DNA of 64,000 nt from JBDTSW01 sp963782605 (GTDB taxonomy: Bacteria > Actinomycetota > Thermoleophilia > Solirubrobacterales > 70-9): positions 310,001 through 374,000 of the forward strand of contig CAWAKK010000001.1 in assembly GCA_963782605.1 (NCBI GenBank). Reading direction: 5' to 3'. A model generated the notes under the pieces. It was given only the letters and a program-made list of their open reading frames with translations. It did no database searches and was not told the DNA's origin. This document shows, piece after piece, positions 1 through 7,553 of the stretch. Positions within the stretch are counted from its first letter, which is position 1. Every line of letters begins with the position of its first letter. The translations under genes and the position numbers were made by a program.

Positions 1-149
1 CGCGCATCGTGCTGAGCCACCGCGGCCTCCGGCTCCAGCGCCTTCGTGGCAAGCGAGCGCAGCTCACCCTGCCGGACACGGATGATGCGCGCAGCGTTCT
101 CGTTCAGCGGCAGGGCGGGATCCAGCTTCTTGACCCGTTTCGCCTTCAT
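1..149 (-). CDS. CHAD domain protein, N-terminal fragment (runs off left edge)
   Basis: Only the first 49 codons lie in the window; the gene starts at ATG 149 and runs off the left edge. Its N-terminus (AARIIRVRQGEL) closely resembles that of the neighbouring CHAD protein (AARILRVRSEEL), so the two are tandem paralogues; the CHAD core itself lies outside the window. The start overlaps the stop of the upstream gene as ATGA, which indicates translational coupling at the end of the pst-phoU-ppx operon. CHAD proteins are alpha-helical and known to bind inorganic polyphosphate, which fits a gene following an exopolyphosphatase. The call rests on the paralogue, so the exact length and domain content are unknown. 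Confidence 0.7.
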   Translation of the reverse strand, partial: MKAKRVKKLDPALPLNENAARIIRVRQGELRSLATKALEPEAAVAQHDA

Positions 150-760
150 GGGATCGACCCCGCGCCGTTGCCCGTCGACTCCGCGGCCAGCGAGGAAGCC
201 TCTGCCGGGCGCTCAGTGGTCGTAGCAGTGGGTGCGCCGGGATCGTCCTCCACGCCGCTTTCCTCCCGATGGTCCCTCTCGGCCTCGATCTCCGGCCCGG
301 CTATCAGCGCCAGGAGGCGCTCTCGCAGGCCCGCGAGCCTCTCGGGCGCCACGTGGGGTCGCAGCTCCTCATTCGCCCGCTCCTGTTCCATTCGCATCGC
401 GCCTATGAGGCTCGCAACCCCGCGACGATCCGGCGCAGGAATCTCCTCCAGAAAGGTCTTGAGCGAGGCGATCGCGACATCACGATCACGCCGCTCACCG
501 AGGGCGTCCGCCAGCCCCTTGACATCTCCGAGCACGGCGGCATGCGCCTCGCCGGGAAAGCAGGGTTGGAAGACCTCGAGGGTGGCACGCAGGCGCCTCG
601 TCGCGACGCGCATGGCGTGAACGCGCTCGATATCGGTCAGGTCGAGGACGCCCTCCGAGTGCTCGACCAGCTCCTCGGAGCGCACCCGAAGGATCCGTGC
701 GGCGGCCTCGGCGTAGGGCTCTTGCGGTGAGAGATCGGGAATCGCGCGCGCCTTCGCCAT
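146..760 (-). CDS. CHAD domain protein (polyphosphate-binding family)
   Basis: The 204-residue product carries the CHAD signature near residues 47-64 (VHAMRVATRRLRATL) with the conserved His and Arg-rich helix, and a second basic motif (GERRDRD) near residue 88. CHAD domains form a helical bundle with a basic channel that binds polyphosphate. The C-terminal 50 residues are acidic, low in complexity and probably disordered. The gene lies 48 bases downstream of ppx and overlaps the next CHAD gene by four bases, so it belongs to the phosphate operon. The likely role, inferred, is binding or organising polyphosphate produced or degraded by neighbouring functions. It has no CYTH domain and no catalytic motif that I can see. 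Confidence 0.85.
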   Translation of the reverse strand: MAKARAIPDLSPQEPYAEAAARILRVRSEELVEHSEGVLDLTDIERVHAMRVATRRLRATLEVFQPCFPGEAHAAVLGDVKGLADALGERRDRDVAIASLKTFLEEIPAPDRRGVASLIGAMRMEQERANEELRPHVAPERLAGLRERLLALIAGPEIEAERDHREESGVEDDPGAPTATTTERPAEASSLAAESTGNGAGSIP

Positions 761-808
761 ACGAGCCCAGCCTAACGCGGCCGGGGTGGCGAGGGCTGGC
801 CAGTTTGC

Positions 809-1717
809 TCAGGCCGCCAGCGCGCGCGGCTGGCCGTTCGAGGCGCCATTCAGCAAGGCGAGGATGACTCCCTCGCGGAGGCCGCCCTTGCCGATCTGAA
901 GCGGCTGGCACAGAAGCTCCGAGAGCTTCTCGAGCAACAGCACCCCGGCGGGGAGCATCTGGACCCGACGAGGGTCGAGCTCAAACCGGCGGGCTATGTC
1001 AGCGATCGGATCGCCGGAGAGGACGCGAATGCCTCGCTCGAGCGTCTCGTACTCGAGTTGGGCTCCGACCAGCTTGCGGAGGGAGGTGGCGCTGCCGCCG
1101 ACCGCGACCGCCTGCTCGGGCTCGTCGACCTTCACAGCCTCGAAGAAATCGGCGATCGCATCACGCAGGGAGCGGATCTCAGATGCCGACGGAGGGTCGT
1201 TGGTCAGGTGCTCTTCGGTGAGTGAGCCCGAGCCGATCTTGAAGGACTTCACCTCGCGCACCCCGCCAGGCACGCTCCCGAAAATGATCTCGGTGGAGCC
1301 GCCGCCCACGTCGACGACGGCGATCTCTCCCTCGACCGGGTGCCCGAGGGTCTTCGTCGCGCCGATGAACGCGAGCCGCCCCTCCTCCTCGTCCGTGAGC
1401 ACATCGACCGTCACGCCGGCGATGCGACCGATCTCCGCCGCGACCTCCTTGGTGTTGGTCGCCTCGCGGATGGCTGCTGTGGCCACGGTGCGAATCGCCT
1501 CGGCGCCAAGCTCCTCGGCGAGGCGGACCTGGGTTGCCACGACTTCGGCGACCTCGGCAACCTTCTCGGCGGAGATCGCGCCCTTCCGCTTGGAGCCCCG
1601 CCCGATCCGGGTATAGGCGCGCTGCTCCATCACGGTGCGGAGCTGCCCGTCCTCGGGCTCGGCCACGAGCACGCGCGTGGTGTTGGAGCCGATGTCAATC
1701 GCGGCGCACAGCATCAA
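809..1717 (-). CDS. ppx: exopolyphosphatase / guanosine pentaphosphatase (Ppx/GppA family)
   Basis: This 302-residue protein of the ASKHA phosphotransferase fold removes terminal phosphates from polyphosphate (and in some members hydrolyses pppGpp). The phosphate-1 loop is DIGSNT at residues 8-13, the acidic stretch TDEEEGRLAF (108-117) holds the expected catalytic Glu, and the phosphate-2 loop VVDVGGGSTE is at 134-143. It lacks the extra C-terminal HD-like domains of the long enterobacterial form, as is usual for actinobacterial Ppx of about 300 residues. It follows phoU by 39 bases and precedes two CHAD genes, so phosphate uptake, signalling and polyphosphate turnover share one transcription unit. 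The cellular location is cytoplasmic. Whether it prefers polyP or pppGpp cannot be read from sequence. Confidence 0.93.
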   Translation of the reverse strand: MMLCAAIDIGSNTTRVLVAEPEDGQLRTVMEQRAYTRIGRGSKRKGAISAEKVAEVAEVVATQVRLAEELGAEAIRTVATAAIREATNTKEVAAEIGRIAGVTVDVLTDEEEGRLAFIGATKTLGHPVEGEIAVVDVGGGSTEIIFGSVPGGVREVKSFKIGSGSLTEEHLTNDPPSASEIRSLRDAIADFFEAVKVDEPEQAVAVGGSATSLRKLVGAQLEYETLERGIRVLSGDPIADIARRFELDPRRVQMLPAGVLLLEKLSELLCQPLQIGKGGLREGVILALLNGASNGQPRALAA

Positions 1718-1756
1718 CGCTCGATGTTGGCAGAAGGCGCGGATGCGCTAGACCGA

Positions 1757-2470
1757 TCAGATGGACTGGGGTGCGAGCCCCTCGGAGGGGTGTGAAGCGT
1801 CCTCGAACTCCTGGAACAGCCCCGTCACCACGAAGGCCACTTGCTCGCCGACGTCGACGGCGTTATCGCCGATGCGCTCGATCGCGCGTGCGATCAGCAG
1901 CATGGTCATTGCCCACTCGCGCCGGTCGGCGGAGTCGCCGATCTCGATCGCGAGCCGGAAGCATTCGCGATTGAGATTGTCGACCACATCGTCTTGGCGC
2001 ACCAAGTCCCTGGCGAGGTCCACGTCGCGATCGCCAAAGGCGCGCTTTGACTGGCGGACGAGCTCACGAACGGTCTTGCCCATAGTCAGAATGTCGCTCA
2101 GCATGCGCTCGTCGGCGGGGGGCTCGTGGCCGGCGATCGGGATCAGCTTGGCGATGTTCACGCACTGGTCACCCATGCGCTCCATGCACTTCATGACATG
2201 GAGGAGCGCGGAGATCAAGCGCAGGTCGGAGGCGACGGGCGCCTGCGTCGCGAGCAGGGTGAGGATCGATTGATGAACCTCCAGGTAGCGCCCGTCGAGG
2301 ACATCGTCGCTCGCGATGATCAGCTCGGCGAGCTCGATGTCCTGATGCTGCACGGCCTCGTTCGTCCGCTCGACCTGCGAGACGACGAGGTCCAGGCCCT
2401 CGAGCGCGCGAGCCTCAAGCCGTTCCAGGTCCTCCTGGTAGTGAACCCGTGTGCCCTCCACCGACATCAC
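1757..2470 (-). CDS. phoU: phosphate signalling protein PhoU
   Basis: The 237-residue protein contains two PhoU helical-bundle repeats (approximately residues 20-110 and 125-215). Each has an acidic metal-binding motif of the E/D-x3-D kind, seen around DVLDGRYLEVH and DVVDNLNRE. PhoU connects the Pst transporter to the phosphate sensor kinase and restrains uptake when phosphate is plentiful. Its first codons overlap the end of pstB by four bases, the usual pstB-phoU coupling. No sensor kinase gene is next to it; the only nearby two-component gene is the regulator at 6501-7262, so the kinase partner must be encoded elsewhere. Confidence 0.95.
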   Translation of the reverse strand: MMSVEGTRVHYQEDLERLEARALEGLDLVVSQVERTNEAVQHQDIELAELIIASDDVLDGRYLEVHQSILTLLATQAPVASDLRLISALLHVMKCMERMGDQCVNIAKLIPIAGHEPPADERMLSDILTMGKTVRELVRQSKRAFGDRDVDLARDLVRQDDVVDNLNRECFRLAIEIGDSADRREWAMTMLLIARAIERIGDNAVDVGEQVAFVVTGLFQEFEDASHPSEGLAPQSI

Positions 2471-3372
2471 CCAACCTTCCCGGAGACGTAGTCCTCGGTT
2501 CGCTTGTCGGACGGGTTCGTGAAGATCTTCTCCGTCTCGTCGTATTCGATGATCCGGCCCCAGCGGTTGTTCTCCGTCGCGTCGAGCTCAACGATGAGAA
2601 AGGCGGTTCGATCGGAGACCCGCGCTGCCTGCTGCATGTTGTGCGTGACGATCACGATCGAGTAGGTGTCCTTGAGCTCAATCATCAGGTCCTCGATCTT
2701 GCCCGTCGAGATCGGGTCGAGCGCCGAGCAGGGCTCGTCCATCAGGATCACGTCCGGGTTCACCGCCATGCAGCGGGCGATGCACAGGCGCTGCTGCTGT
2801 CCACCCGACATGCCGAAAGCGTTGTCGTCGAGGCGATCCTTGACCTCCTCCCACAGCGCCGCTCCCTCGAGGGCCCGCTCGACGATCTCGTCCATTTCCC
2901 CCTCCATCCCCAGGATGCGGGGCCCGAAGGCGACGTTGTCATAGATGGACTTCGGAAACGGATTCGGCTTTTGGAAGACCATGCCGATGCGCTTACGGAC
3001 CTCCACGGGGTCAACGGTGTCCGCGTAAAGGTTCTGGCCGTGGTAGATGATCTCGCCGTCGACCGACGCGGTCGGGATCAGGTCGTTCATCCGGTTGAGG
3101 CAGCGGATCAGCGTGGACTTTCCGCAGCCCGACGGGCCGATCAGCGCGGTGATGTTGTTCCTGTAGAAGTCCGCGGTGACCTCGTCTACGGCGAGCTTGC
3201 CGTCGTAGCGAACGCTCACGTCCTTGAGCTCGAAGATCGACTCCCGCGTGGTCGGCCTCGTGCCCGCAATCCGGTGGGCCTCGGAGACCGTGTCGGTCAA
3301 GCTCACCCCCAACGGCTGGCGCTCGGACTCCGTCCGCTCAGGGTCGGTCATCGTGCGTTCCACATTACTCAC
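2467..3372 (-). CDS. pstB: phosphate ABC transporter ATP-binding protein PstB
   Basis: The 301-residue ATPase energises high-affinity phosphate import. Walker A GPSGCGKST is at residues 79-87, the ABC signature MSGGQQQR at 188-195 and Walker B VILMDEP at 208-214, followed by the D-loop SALD. Compared with the usual 250-270 residues it has an extra 40-residue polar N-terminus, so an internal start is possible; the annotated start is GTG 3372, immediately after the pstA stop. The gene overlaps phoU by four bases. The product sits on the cytoplasmic face of the PstC-PstA pore. Confidence 0.97.
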   Translation of the reverse strand: MSNVERTMTDPERTESERQPLGVSLTDTVSEAHRIAGTRPTTRESIFELKDVSVRYDGKLAVDEVTADFYRNNITALIGPSGCGKSTLIRCLNRMNDLIPTASVDGEIIYHGQNLYADTVDPVEVRKRIGMVFQKPNPFPKSIYDNVAFGPRILGMEGEMDEIVERALEGAALWEEVKDRLDDNAFGMSGGQQQRLCIARCMAVNPDVILMDEPCSALDPISTGKIEDLMIELKDTYSIVIVTHNMQQAARVSDRTAFLIVELDATENNRWGRIIEYDETEKIFTNPSDKRTEDYVSGKVG

Positions 3373-4287
3373 CTACCAGTTCTGTTCGTAGCGATTTCGT
3401 AGCCAGATGGCGATCGCGTTCATGCTCAGCAGGATCACCATCAGGACGATGATCGCCGCGGCCGCAAGAGCCTTGAAATCCTCCTGGGGATCCGCCGTCC
3501 AGCCGAAGATCTGGATCGGTAGGGCCGAGAACTCCTGAAAGAGCCCCGTGCTCGCGCTGGTCGCGAACGCCGTGGCGCCGACGACGATCAGCGGCGCCGT
3601 TTCACCGATGGCGCGGGAGAGGGCGAGGATCGTCCCAGTCGCCATGCCGGGGATCGCGGCCGGCAGCACCTGCTTCCAGATCGTCTGCCACTGCGTGGCC
3701 CCCAGAGCCATCGAACCCTCGCGGATTGAGGGTGGGACCGCGCGGATGGCCTCACGACCGGCGACGATCACCACCGGGAGCACGAGCAGGCCGAGAGTGA
3801 GCCCGCCGGCCAAGACGACGTTTCCCAGCGAGAGCGGGCCCCTCACGAGGAAAGCCAGACCAAGGACTCCGTAGACGATCGAAGGGACCGCGGCAAGGTT
3901 CTGGATGTTGATCTCGACGAAGCGTGCGAAGCGGTTCTCCCTGTTCGCGTACTCCTCGAGGTAGATGGCGCTGGAGACGCCGACGGGAATGATGAAGGCC
4001 GCGCACACCAGCATCAGCCAGACCGTGCCCCAGATCGCGGGGGCGATCCCTGAGCTCGTGGGGTCGACGCGAGATGGGGTCTCGGTGAAGAACTCTGGCG
4101 TGAGGCTGCCGACACCCTCGACTGCCACATCGATCAGCAATACGACGAGCGTGAGGAGGGCGAAGCCGAGCGCCGCCAGCAGGAGCCCGGCGAAGCCCAG
4201 CTCCTTGAGTCGCGTGGACCCGTCGCGCACGAATTGCGTCCCGGGCATGCGGACCGCAGCTGCGTCCGCAGAGGGCGGCGGAGTCAC
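3373..4287 (-). CDS. pstA: phosphate ABC transporter permease PstA
   Basis: This 304-residue membrane protein has six predicted transmembrane segments and the binding-protein-dependent permease (EAA) loop at about residues 190-215 (REGSMALGATQWQTIWKQVL), which contacts PstB. With PstC it forms the phosphate channel. It overlaps pstC by four bases (ATGA type) and abuts pstB, so the complex is co-translated. A long N-terminal region of about 30 polar residues precedes the first membrane helix. Nothing appears damaged. Confidence 0.96.
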   Translation of the reverse strand: MTPPPSADAAAVRMPGTQFVRDGSTRLKELGFAGLLLAALGFALLTLVVLLIDVAVEGVGSLTPEFFTETPSRVDPTSSGIAPAIWGTVWLMLVCAAFIIPVGVSSAIYLEEYANRENRFARFVEINIQNLAAVPSIVYGVLGLAFLVRGPLSLGNVVLAGGLTLGLLVLPVVIVAGREAIRAVPPSIREGSMALGATQWQTIWKQVLPAAIPGMATGTILALSRAIGETAPLIVVGATAFATSASTGLFQEFSALPIQIFGWTADPQEDFKALAAAAIIVLMVILLSMNAIAIWLRNRYEQNW

Positions 4288-5225
4288 TCGTATACCTCCC
4301 TGTACTTGCGAACGAACCGGATCGCGATCATGTTCATCACGAACGTCAGCACGAAGAGGACGAGCCCGCAGGCGAAGATCGACTCGTAGCCGATCGAACC
4401 CGCGGGGTTGTCACCATCGGCCGCCGAGCCCATGAATGTCGTGATGGTGGCGTGGCCCTCGAGAGGATTCAGGCTCATGGTGGGGGCGAGACCGGCGGCG
4501 AGCAGGACGATCATGGTCTCGCCCACACCGCGGGAGATTCCCAGGACGATCGCAGCAACGATGCCCGAGATTGCGGCCGGGAACACGACCTTCGTGGCCA
4601 CCTGCCGCTTGGTCGCCCCCATTCCGTAGGCGCCCTCACGCAGACCCTGAGGGACCGCCCGCATCGCGTCCTCAGAGATGGAGGCGATGGTGGGGACGAT
4701 CATGATTCCCATGACGATGCCGGCCGAGAGCGCGTTGTAGACGTCGACCTTGACCCCGAGCGCCTGAAGGATCTCCGGGGTTACGAAGGTCAGGGCGAAG
4801 TATCCAAACACCACCGTCGGCACGCCCACAAGGACCTCGAGGATGGGCTTTACGACCTTGCGCACCCGCGGCGAGGCGTACTCGCTCAGGTACACGGCCG
4901 AGCCGAGCCCCAGCGGCACAGCGACGAGGATCGCTATCCCGGTGATCAGAAAGGTGCCGCTCAGAAGCGGCCAGATCCCGAACTGGGGATCGGCGAAAAG
5001 CGGCGCCCATTCGTCCTCCGTGAAGAACCTGCTTCCAACCTCCTGAAAGAACGGGATCGACTCGCTGAGCAACGCGATCAGGATCCCGATCGTGGTCAGG
5101 ACCGAGATCGCCGTCGCCAGGAAGAGGAGAGCCCGAATGACCTCCTCGCCCCAGCGACGGCGTTTGACGCCGAGCGGGCCAAGCCCCCCCGGCGGCGCGC
5201 CTCGCAGGTGAGTACCGGCTTCCAC
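4284..5225 (-). CDS. pstC: phosphate ABC transporter permease PstC
   Basis: This is the second permease subunit of the Pst importer, with six hydrophobic segments and the EAA loop near the last third (REGAYGMGATKRQVATKVVF). The open frame extends upstream to 5306, but that extension is Arg/Pro-rich, overlaps the 3' end of pstS by 56 bases and is not PstC-like. I therefore place the start at GTG 5225, 25 bases after the pstS stop, giving 313 residues, close to the usual length. The gene overlaps pstA by four bases. The exact start is uncertain because no strong Shine-Dalgarno sequence is visible. Confidence 0.93.
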   Translation of the reverse strand: MEAGTHLRGAPPGGLGPLGVKRRRWGEEVIRALLFLATAISVLTTIGILIALLSESIPFFQEVGSRFFTEDEWAPLFADPQFGIWPLLSGTFLITGIAILVAVPLGLGSAVYLSEYASPRVRKVVKPILEVLVGVPTVVFGYFALTFVTPEILQALGVKVDVYNALSAGIVMGIMIVPTIASISEDAMRAVPQGLREGAYGMGATKRQVATKVVFPAAISGIVAAIVLGISRGVGETMIVLLAAGLAPTMSLNPLEGHATITTFMGSAADGDNPAGSIGYESIFACGLVLFVLTFVMNMIAIRFVRKYREVYE

Positions 5226-5250
5226 GCTTACTCGTCCACGCCCAAGGCCT

Positions 5251-6228
5251 CTAGGAGCCCAATGCCCCGTCGAGTGCTGACCTGGCCTCCTCGGCCTGGG
5301 TCTCATCCATCGGGACGATCAGCGCAGCCTCGGCAATCGTGTCGTAGCTATCCACGACGAACTCCATGAACGGAGCCACCGGCAGCGAGTCGTCCGTCAG
5401 CTTCGCGTTGTCGGGATACATGAATAGTGGCCGCGACAGCGGGGCGTAGTCGCCCGCCTGGATCGTCTCGGTGCTCGGCTCGACGCAGCCAGAGCCCTCG
5501 TCGACGGAGACGAGGTTGAGCTGCTCGGCGTTCTGCTCGTAGTAGGAGAACCCGAAGTAGCCGAGAGCCGCGTCGTCTCCGGCAACACCTTGGACGAGCT
5601 GGTTGTCGTCTTCGGACGGCTGGTATTCCTTGCGGCTGAGGCCCTCCTCTCCGTTGATCACGTCGGTGAAGTAGTCGAAGGTGCCGGAGTCGGTGCCCGG
5701 GCCATAGAGGCTCACGTCGACGTCGGGAAGCGGCTCGCCGGTGTCGGCGTCATCGCCCAGATCGGAATAGTTGGTGATGGTGTCGTCGGTCCAGAGCTCG
5801 GCGAGCTGATCGGTGGTCAGGCACGAGATCTCGACCGCGGGGTTCGTGACGATCGCGATCCCGTCGTTGGCCACCTGGATCTCGGTGTACTTGATGCCGT
5901 CCTTCTCACAGAGGGGCACCTCTTCCTTCGGGTCGATGGGTCGCGAGGCGTTCGAGATGTCCGTCTCGCCCGCGCAGAACTTCTCGAACCCGCCGCCCGT
6001 GCCCGCGGCGCCGACCGTGCCGTTGACCTCAGAGTTCTCCTCGGCGAACAGCTCGATCGCGGCCTCGGCGAACGGCTGCACCGTGCTGGAGCCATCCATC
6101 TTGATGTCGCCGGCCGGGGCGCCGCCTTCTGCGGAGCCACTGTCGCTGTCATCGTCTCCGCATGCGGCAAAGCCCAGTGCGAGCACCGCGGACGCGCTCA
6201 ACGTGAACAAGGTCTTGTGAAGGGACAA
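5251..6228 (-). CDS. pstS: phosphate-binding lipoprotein PstS
   Basis: This 325-residue extracytoplasmic solute-binding protein has a lipoprotein signal peptide and lipobox (LGFAAC, Cys23 lipidated), followed by an acidic Ser/Gly linker. The phosphate-loop motif DGSSTVQPF at residues 45-53 and the later TDSGTFDYF segment are the typical phosphate-contact regions. It captures phosphate outside the membrane and delivers it to PstC-PstA. It is the first gene of the operon; phased 11-bp PHO-box-like units lie about 140-190 bases upstream. The product is strongly acidic, as is common in this protein family. Confidence 0.97.
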   Translation of the reverse strand: MSLHKTLFTLSASAVLALGFAACGDDDSDSGSAEGGAPAGDIKMDGSSTVQPFAEAAIELFAEENSEVNGTVGAAGTGGGFEKFCAGETDISNASRPIDPKEEVPLCEKDGIKYTEIQVANDGIAIVTNPAVEISCLTTDQLAELWTDDTITNYSDLGDDADTGEPLPDVDVSLYGPGTDSGTFDYFTDVINGEEGLSRKEYQPSEDDNQLVQGVAGDDAALGYFGFSYYEQNAEQLNLVSVDEGSGCVEPSTETIQAGDYAPLSRPLFMYPDNAKLTDDSLPVAPFMEFVVDSYDTIAEAALIVPMDETQAEEARSALDGALGS

Positions 6229-6366
6229 CTGGAGCTCCTTTTGCTTTCGAGGCGGACGGGGGGGCGCTTTGTCTGCGGACAGGCATGCAGCAGCCGGGCA
6301 CCCGTTCCCCTGTGACGCGCTCAGGCTCGCAGCGGCGTTCGGTTGACTTGTTACGAGCCCGTGGCA

Positions 6367-6421
6367 GGCTTGTGAAAAGGATGTAAACCCGGCAACGAAC
6401 CCACCCGAGTGGGTGTAAATC
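6367..6421 (-). promoter_or_regulatory. candidate PHO box array upstream of pstS
   Basis: Read on the minus strand, the stretch divides into five consecutive 11-base units. Three resemble the actinobacterial PHO-box unit (G-T-T-C-A-C-like): GATTTACACCC (6421-6411), GTTTACATCCT (6388-6378) and TTTCACAAGCC (6377-6367). The two units between them diverge but keep the 11-base phase. The orientation matches pstS transcription. Direct 11-bp repeats of this type bind PhoP/RegX3-type regulators in Streptomyces; binding here is inferred. Confidence 0.55.
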
Positions 6422-6500
6422 GGGTCGACCGGCTGGGGGGAGCCGGAGCTAGGAGAGTGCGCCCGAGCCGTGATCGGGCTGGATCGCCGCGCCGGCGAGC

Positions 6501-7262
6501 TCAGCTTCCCCGGCTTGCGAGTTGGGCCGGCGCTGGGAGCTCCTCGCCGCCGGCGACGGCTTCAGGCTCGAAGCGGTAGCCGACGCCGAAATGGGTGTGG
6601 ATGTAGCCCCAGCCTGGCGAATCCTTTTGCAGCTTCGCCCGGAGCTTGCGCACGAACACGTCCACGGAGCGGTCGCCGTGGGCCATTGCATAGCCCCACA
6701 CCCGTTGGTAGAGGTCCTCGCGCTCGATCACCTTCCCCTGGGCGTCCGCGAGCACCTGGAGGAGCTCGAACTCGCGGCGGGTGAGGCCCAGGCTGCGGCC
6801 GGACACGAACGCTTGGAACTGGTCCGCGCGGATCTCCATCTCGCCGGCGACGAGCGGGCCGGCGTCGGCCTTGGGCTGACTGCGCCTGCGCCGTCGGACC
6901 ACGGCCTCGACTCGCGCGATGACCTCCTCCGGATGGGCGGGCTTTGCCACCCAGTCGTCGGCGCCGAGGCGGAGTCCGCGGACGCGCTGGGCGACCGTCG
7001 AGGATTGCGTGCACACCACGATGCCCAATCCGGGGAGGAGACCGGCGACGCGCTCCAGGAAGCTCCAGCCCTCAGGGCCGAGCACCGAGAGATCGACAAC
7101 GAGGGCGTTCAGCTTCATCGCCACGAGCTCGTCCGCGGGAACGGCACCGGGGTGCACCCGGTACTCCCATCCGGCCGCGTCGAAGCGCCGCGTGAGCACG
7201 CGCAGAAAGCCGCTATCGGTATCGATCACGGCGAGGCGGACTGTTCCGGGCTGTGCATTCAT
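6501..7262 (-). CDS. OmpR/PhoB-family response regulator, no adjacent kinase
   Basis: The 253-residue protein has a receiver domain (residues 8-120) and a winged-helix DNA-binding domain (about 148-235). The phosphorylation site is Asp57 (VVDLSV), with acidic Asp14/Asp16, Thr85 and Lys107 (AKP) in the expected places. The DNA-binding half shows the typical LTRREFELL, DRSVDVFVRKLRAKL and GVGYRF motifs. It lies next to pstS in the same orientation, and PHO-box-like repeats are found both upstream of pstS and upstream of this gene, so it is probably the phosphate regulator (PhoP/RegX3-like); this is inference. No histidine kinase gene is adjacent. The C-terminal 20 residues are an Ala/Pro-rich tail. 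Confidence 0.88.
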   Translation of the reverse strand: MNAQPGTVRLAVIDTDSGFLRVLTRRFDAAGWEYRVHPGAVPADELVAMKLNALVVDLSVLGPEGWSFLERVAGLLPGLGIVVCTQSSTVAQRVRGLRLGADDWVAKPAHPEEVIARVEAVVRRRRRSQPKADAGPLVAGEMEIRADQFQAFVSGRSLGLTRREFELLQVLADAQGKVIEREDLYQRVWGYAMAHGDRSVDVFVRKLRAKLQKDSPGWGYIHTHFGVGYRFEPEAVAGGEELPAPAQLASRGS

Positions 7263-7326
7263 GCCTGCCCCCAGGCGCCCGGGGACGAACTCAATGGTAG
7301 TCGGCGCGCAGGCAGCTCATGCGGTC

Positions 7327-7348
7327 GTTCACAGGAGTTTCACACGGT
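7327..7348 (+). promoter_or_regulatory. PHO-box-like direct repeat upstream of the response regulator
   Basis: Two adjacent 11-base units, GTTCACAGGAG (7327-7337) and TTTCACACGGT (7338-7348), match the PHO-box pattern of Streptomyces (G-T-T-C-A-C followed by five variable bases). The box is 65 bases from the start of the divergent regulator gene and points towards the uppP side. It could serve autoregulation of the regulator, a rightward transcript, or both. Confidence 0.6.
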
Positions 7349-7466
7349 AATTCCCAAGATGTTCACGTCCGGCGCTGCCTTGCGCTGAAGACTCCCCGTC
7401 AACGAGATCCTCTCTCGTGCAGCGTGCGGTCTCACTCCCTGCCCCAGACCGCGCGCTCTCCTTAAA

Positions 7467-7496
7467 CCGGCCGGCCCCCTGGAGGGGGTCGGCCGG
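7467..7496. terminator. strong 14-bp hairpin in the regulator-uppP divergent gap
   Basis: The arms CCGGCCGGCCCCCT (7467-7480) and AGGGGGTCGGCCGG (7483-7496) pair along 14 positions with one G-U, and TTAAA precedes the left arm. No T-rich tract follows; the next bases are GCTTCTC. The flanking genes diverge, so it cannot terminate either of them. It could end a short rightward RNA, or form an attenuator in the uppP leader. Apart from the PHO box and this hairpin I see nothing else in 7263-7553. Confidence 0.45.
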
Positions 7497-7553
7497 GCTT
7501 CTCGGCGGACACCTGGCTTCGCCGGCGCTCGAAGCGACTAGCCTCACCGCGTC

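Noticed and set aside
5226..5306. N-terminal extension of PstC
   Set aside because: Arg/Pro-rich residues unlike PstC, overlapping the coding end of pstS by 56 bases.
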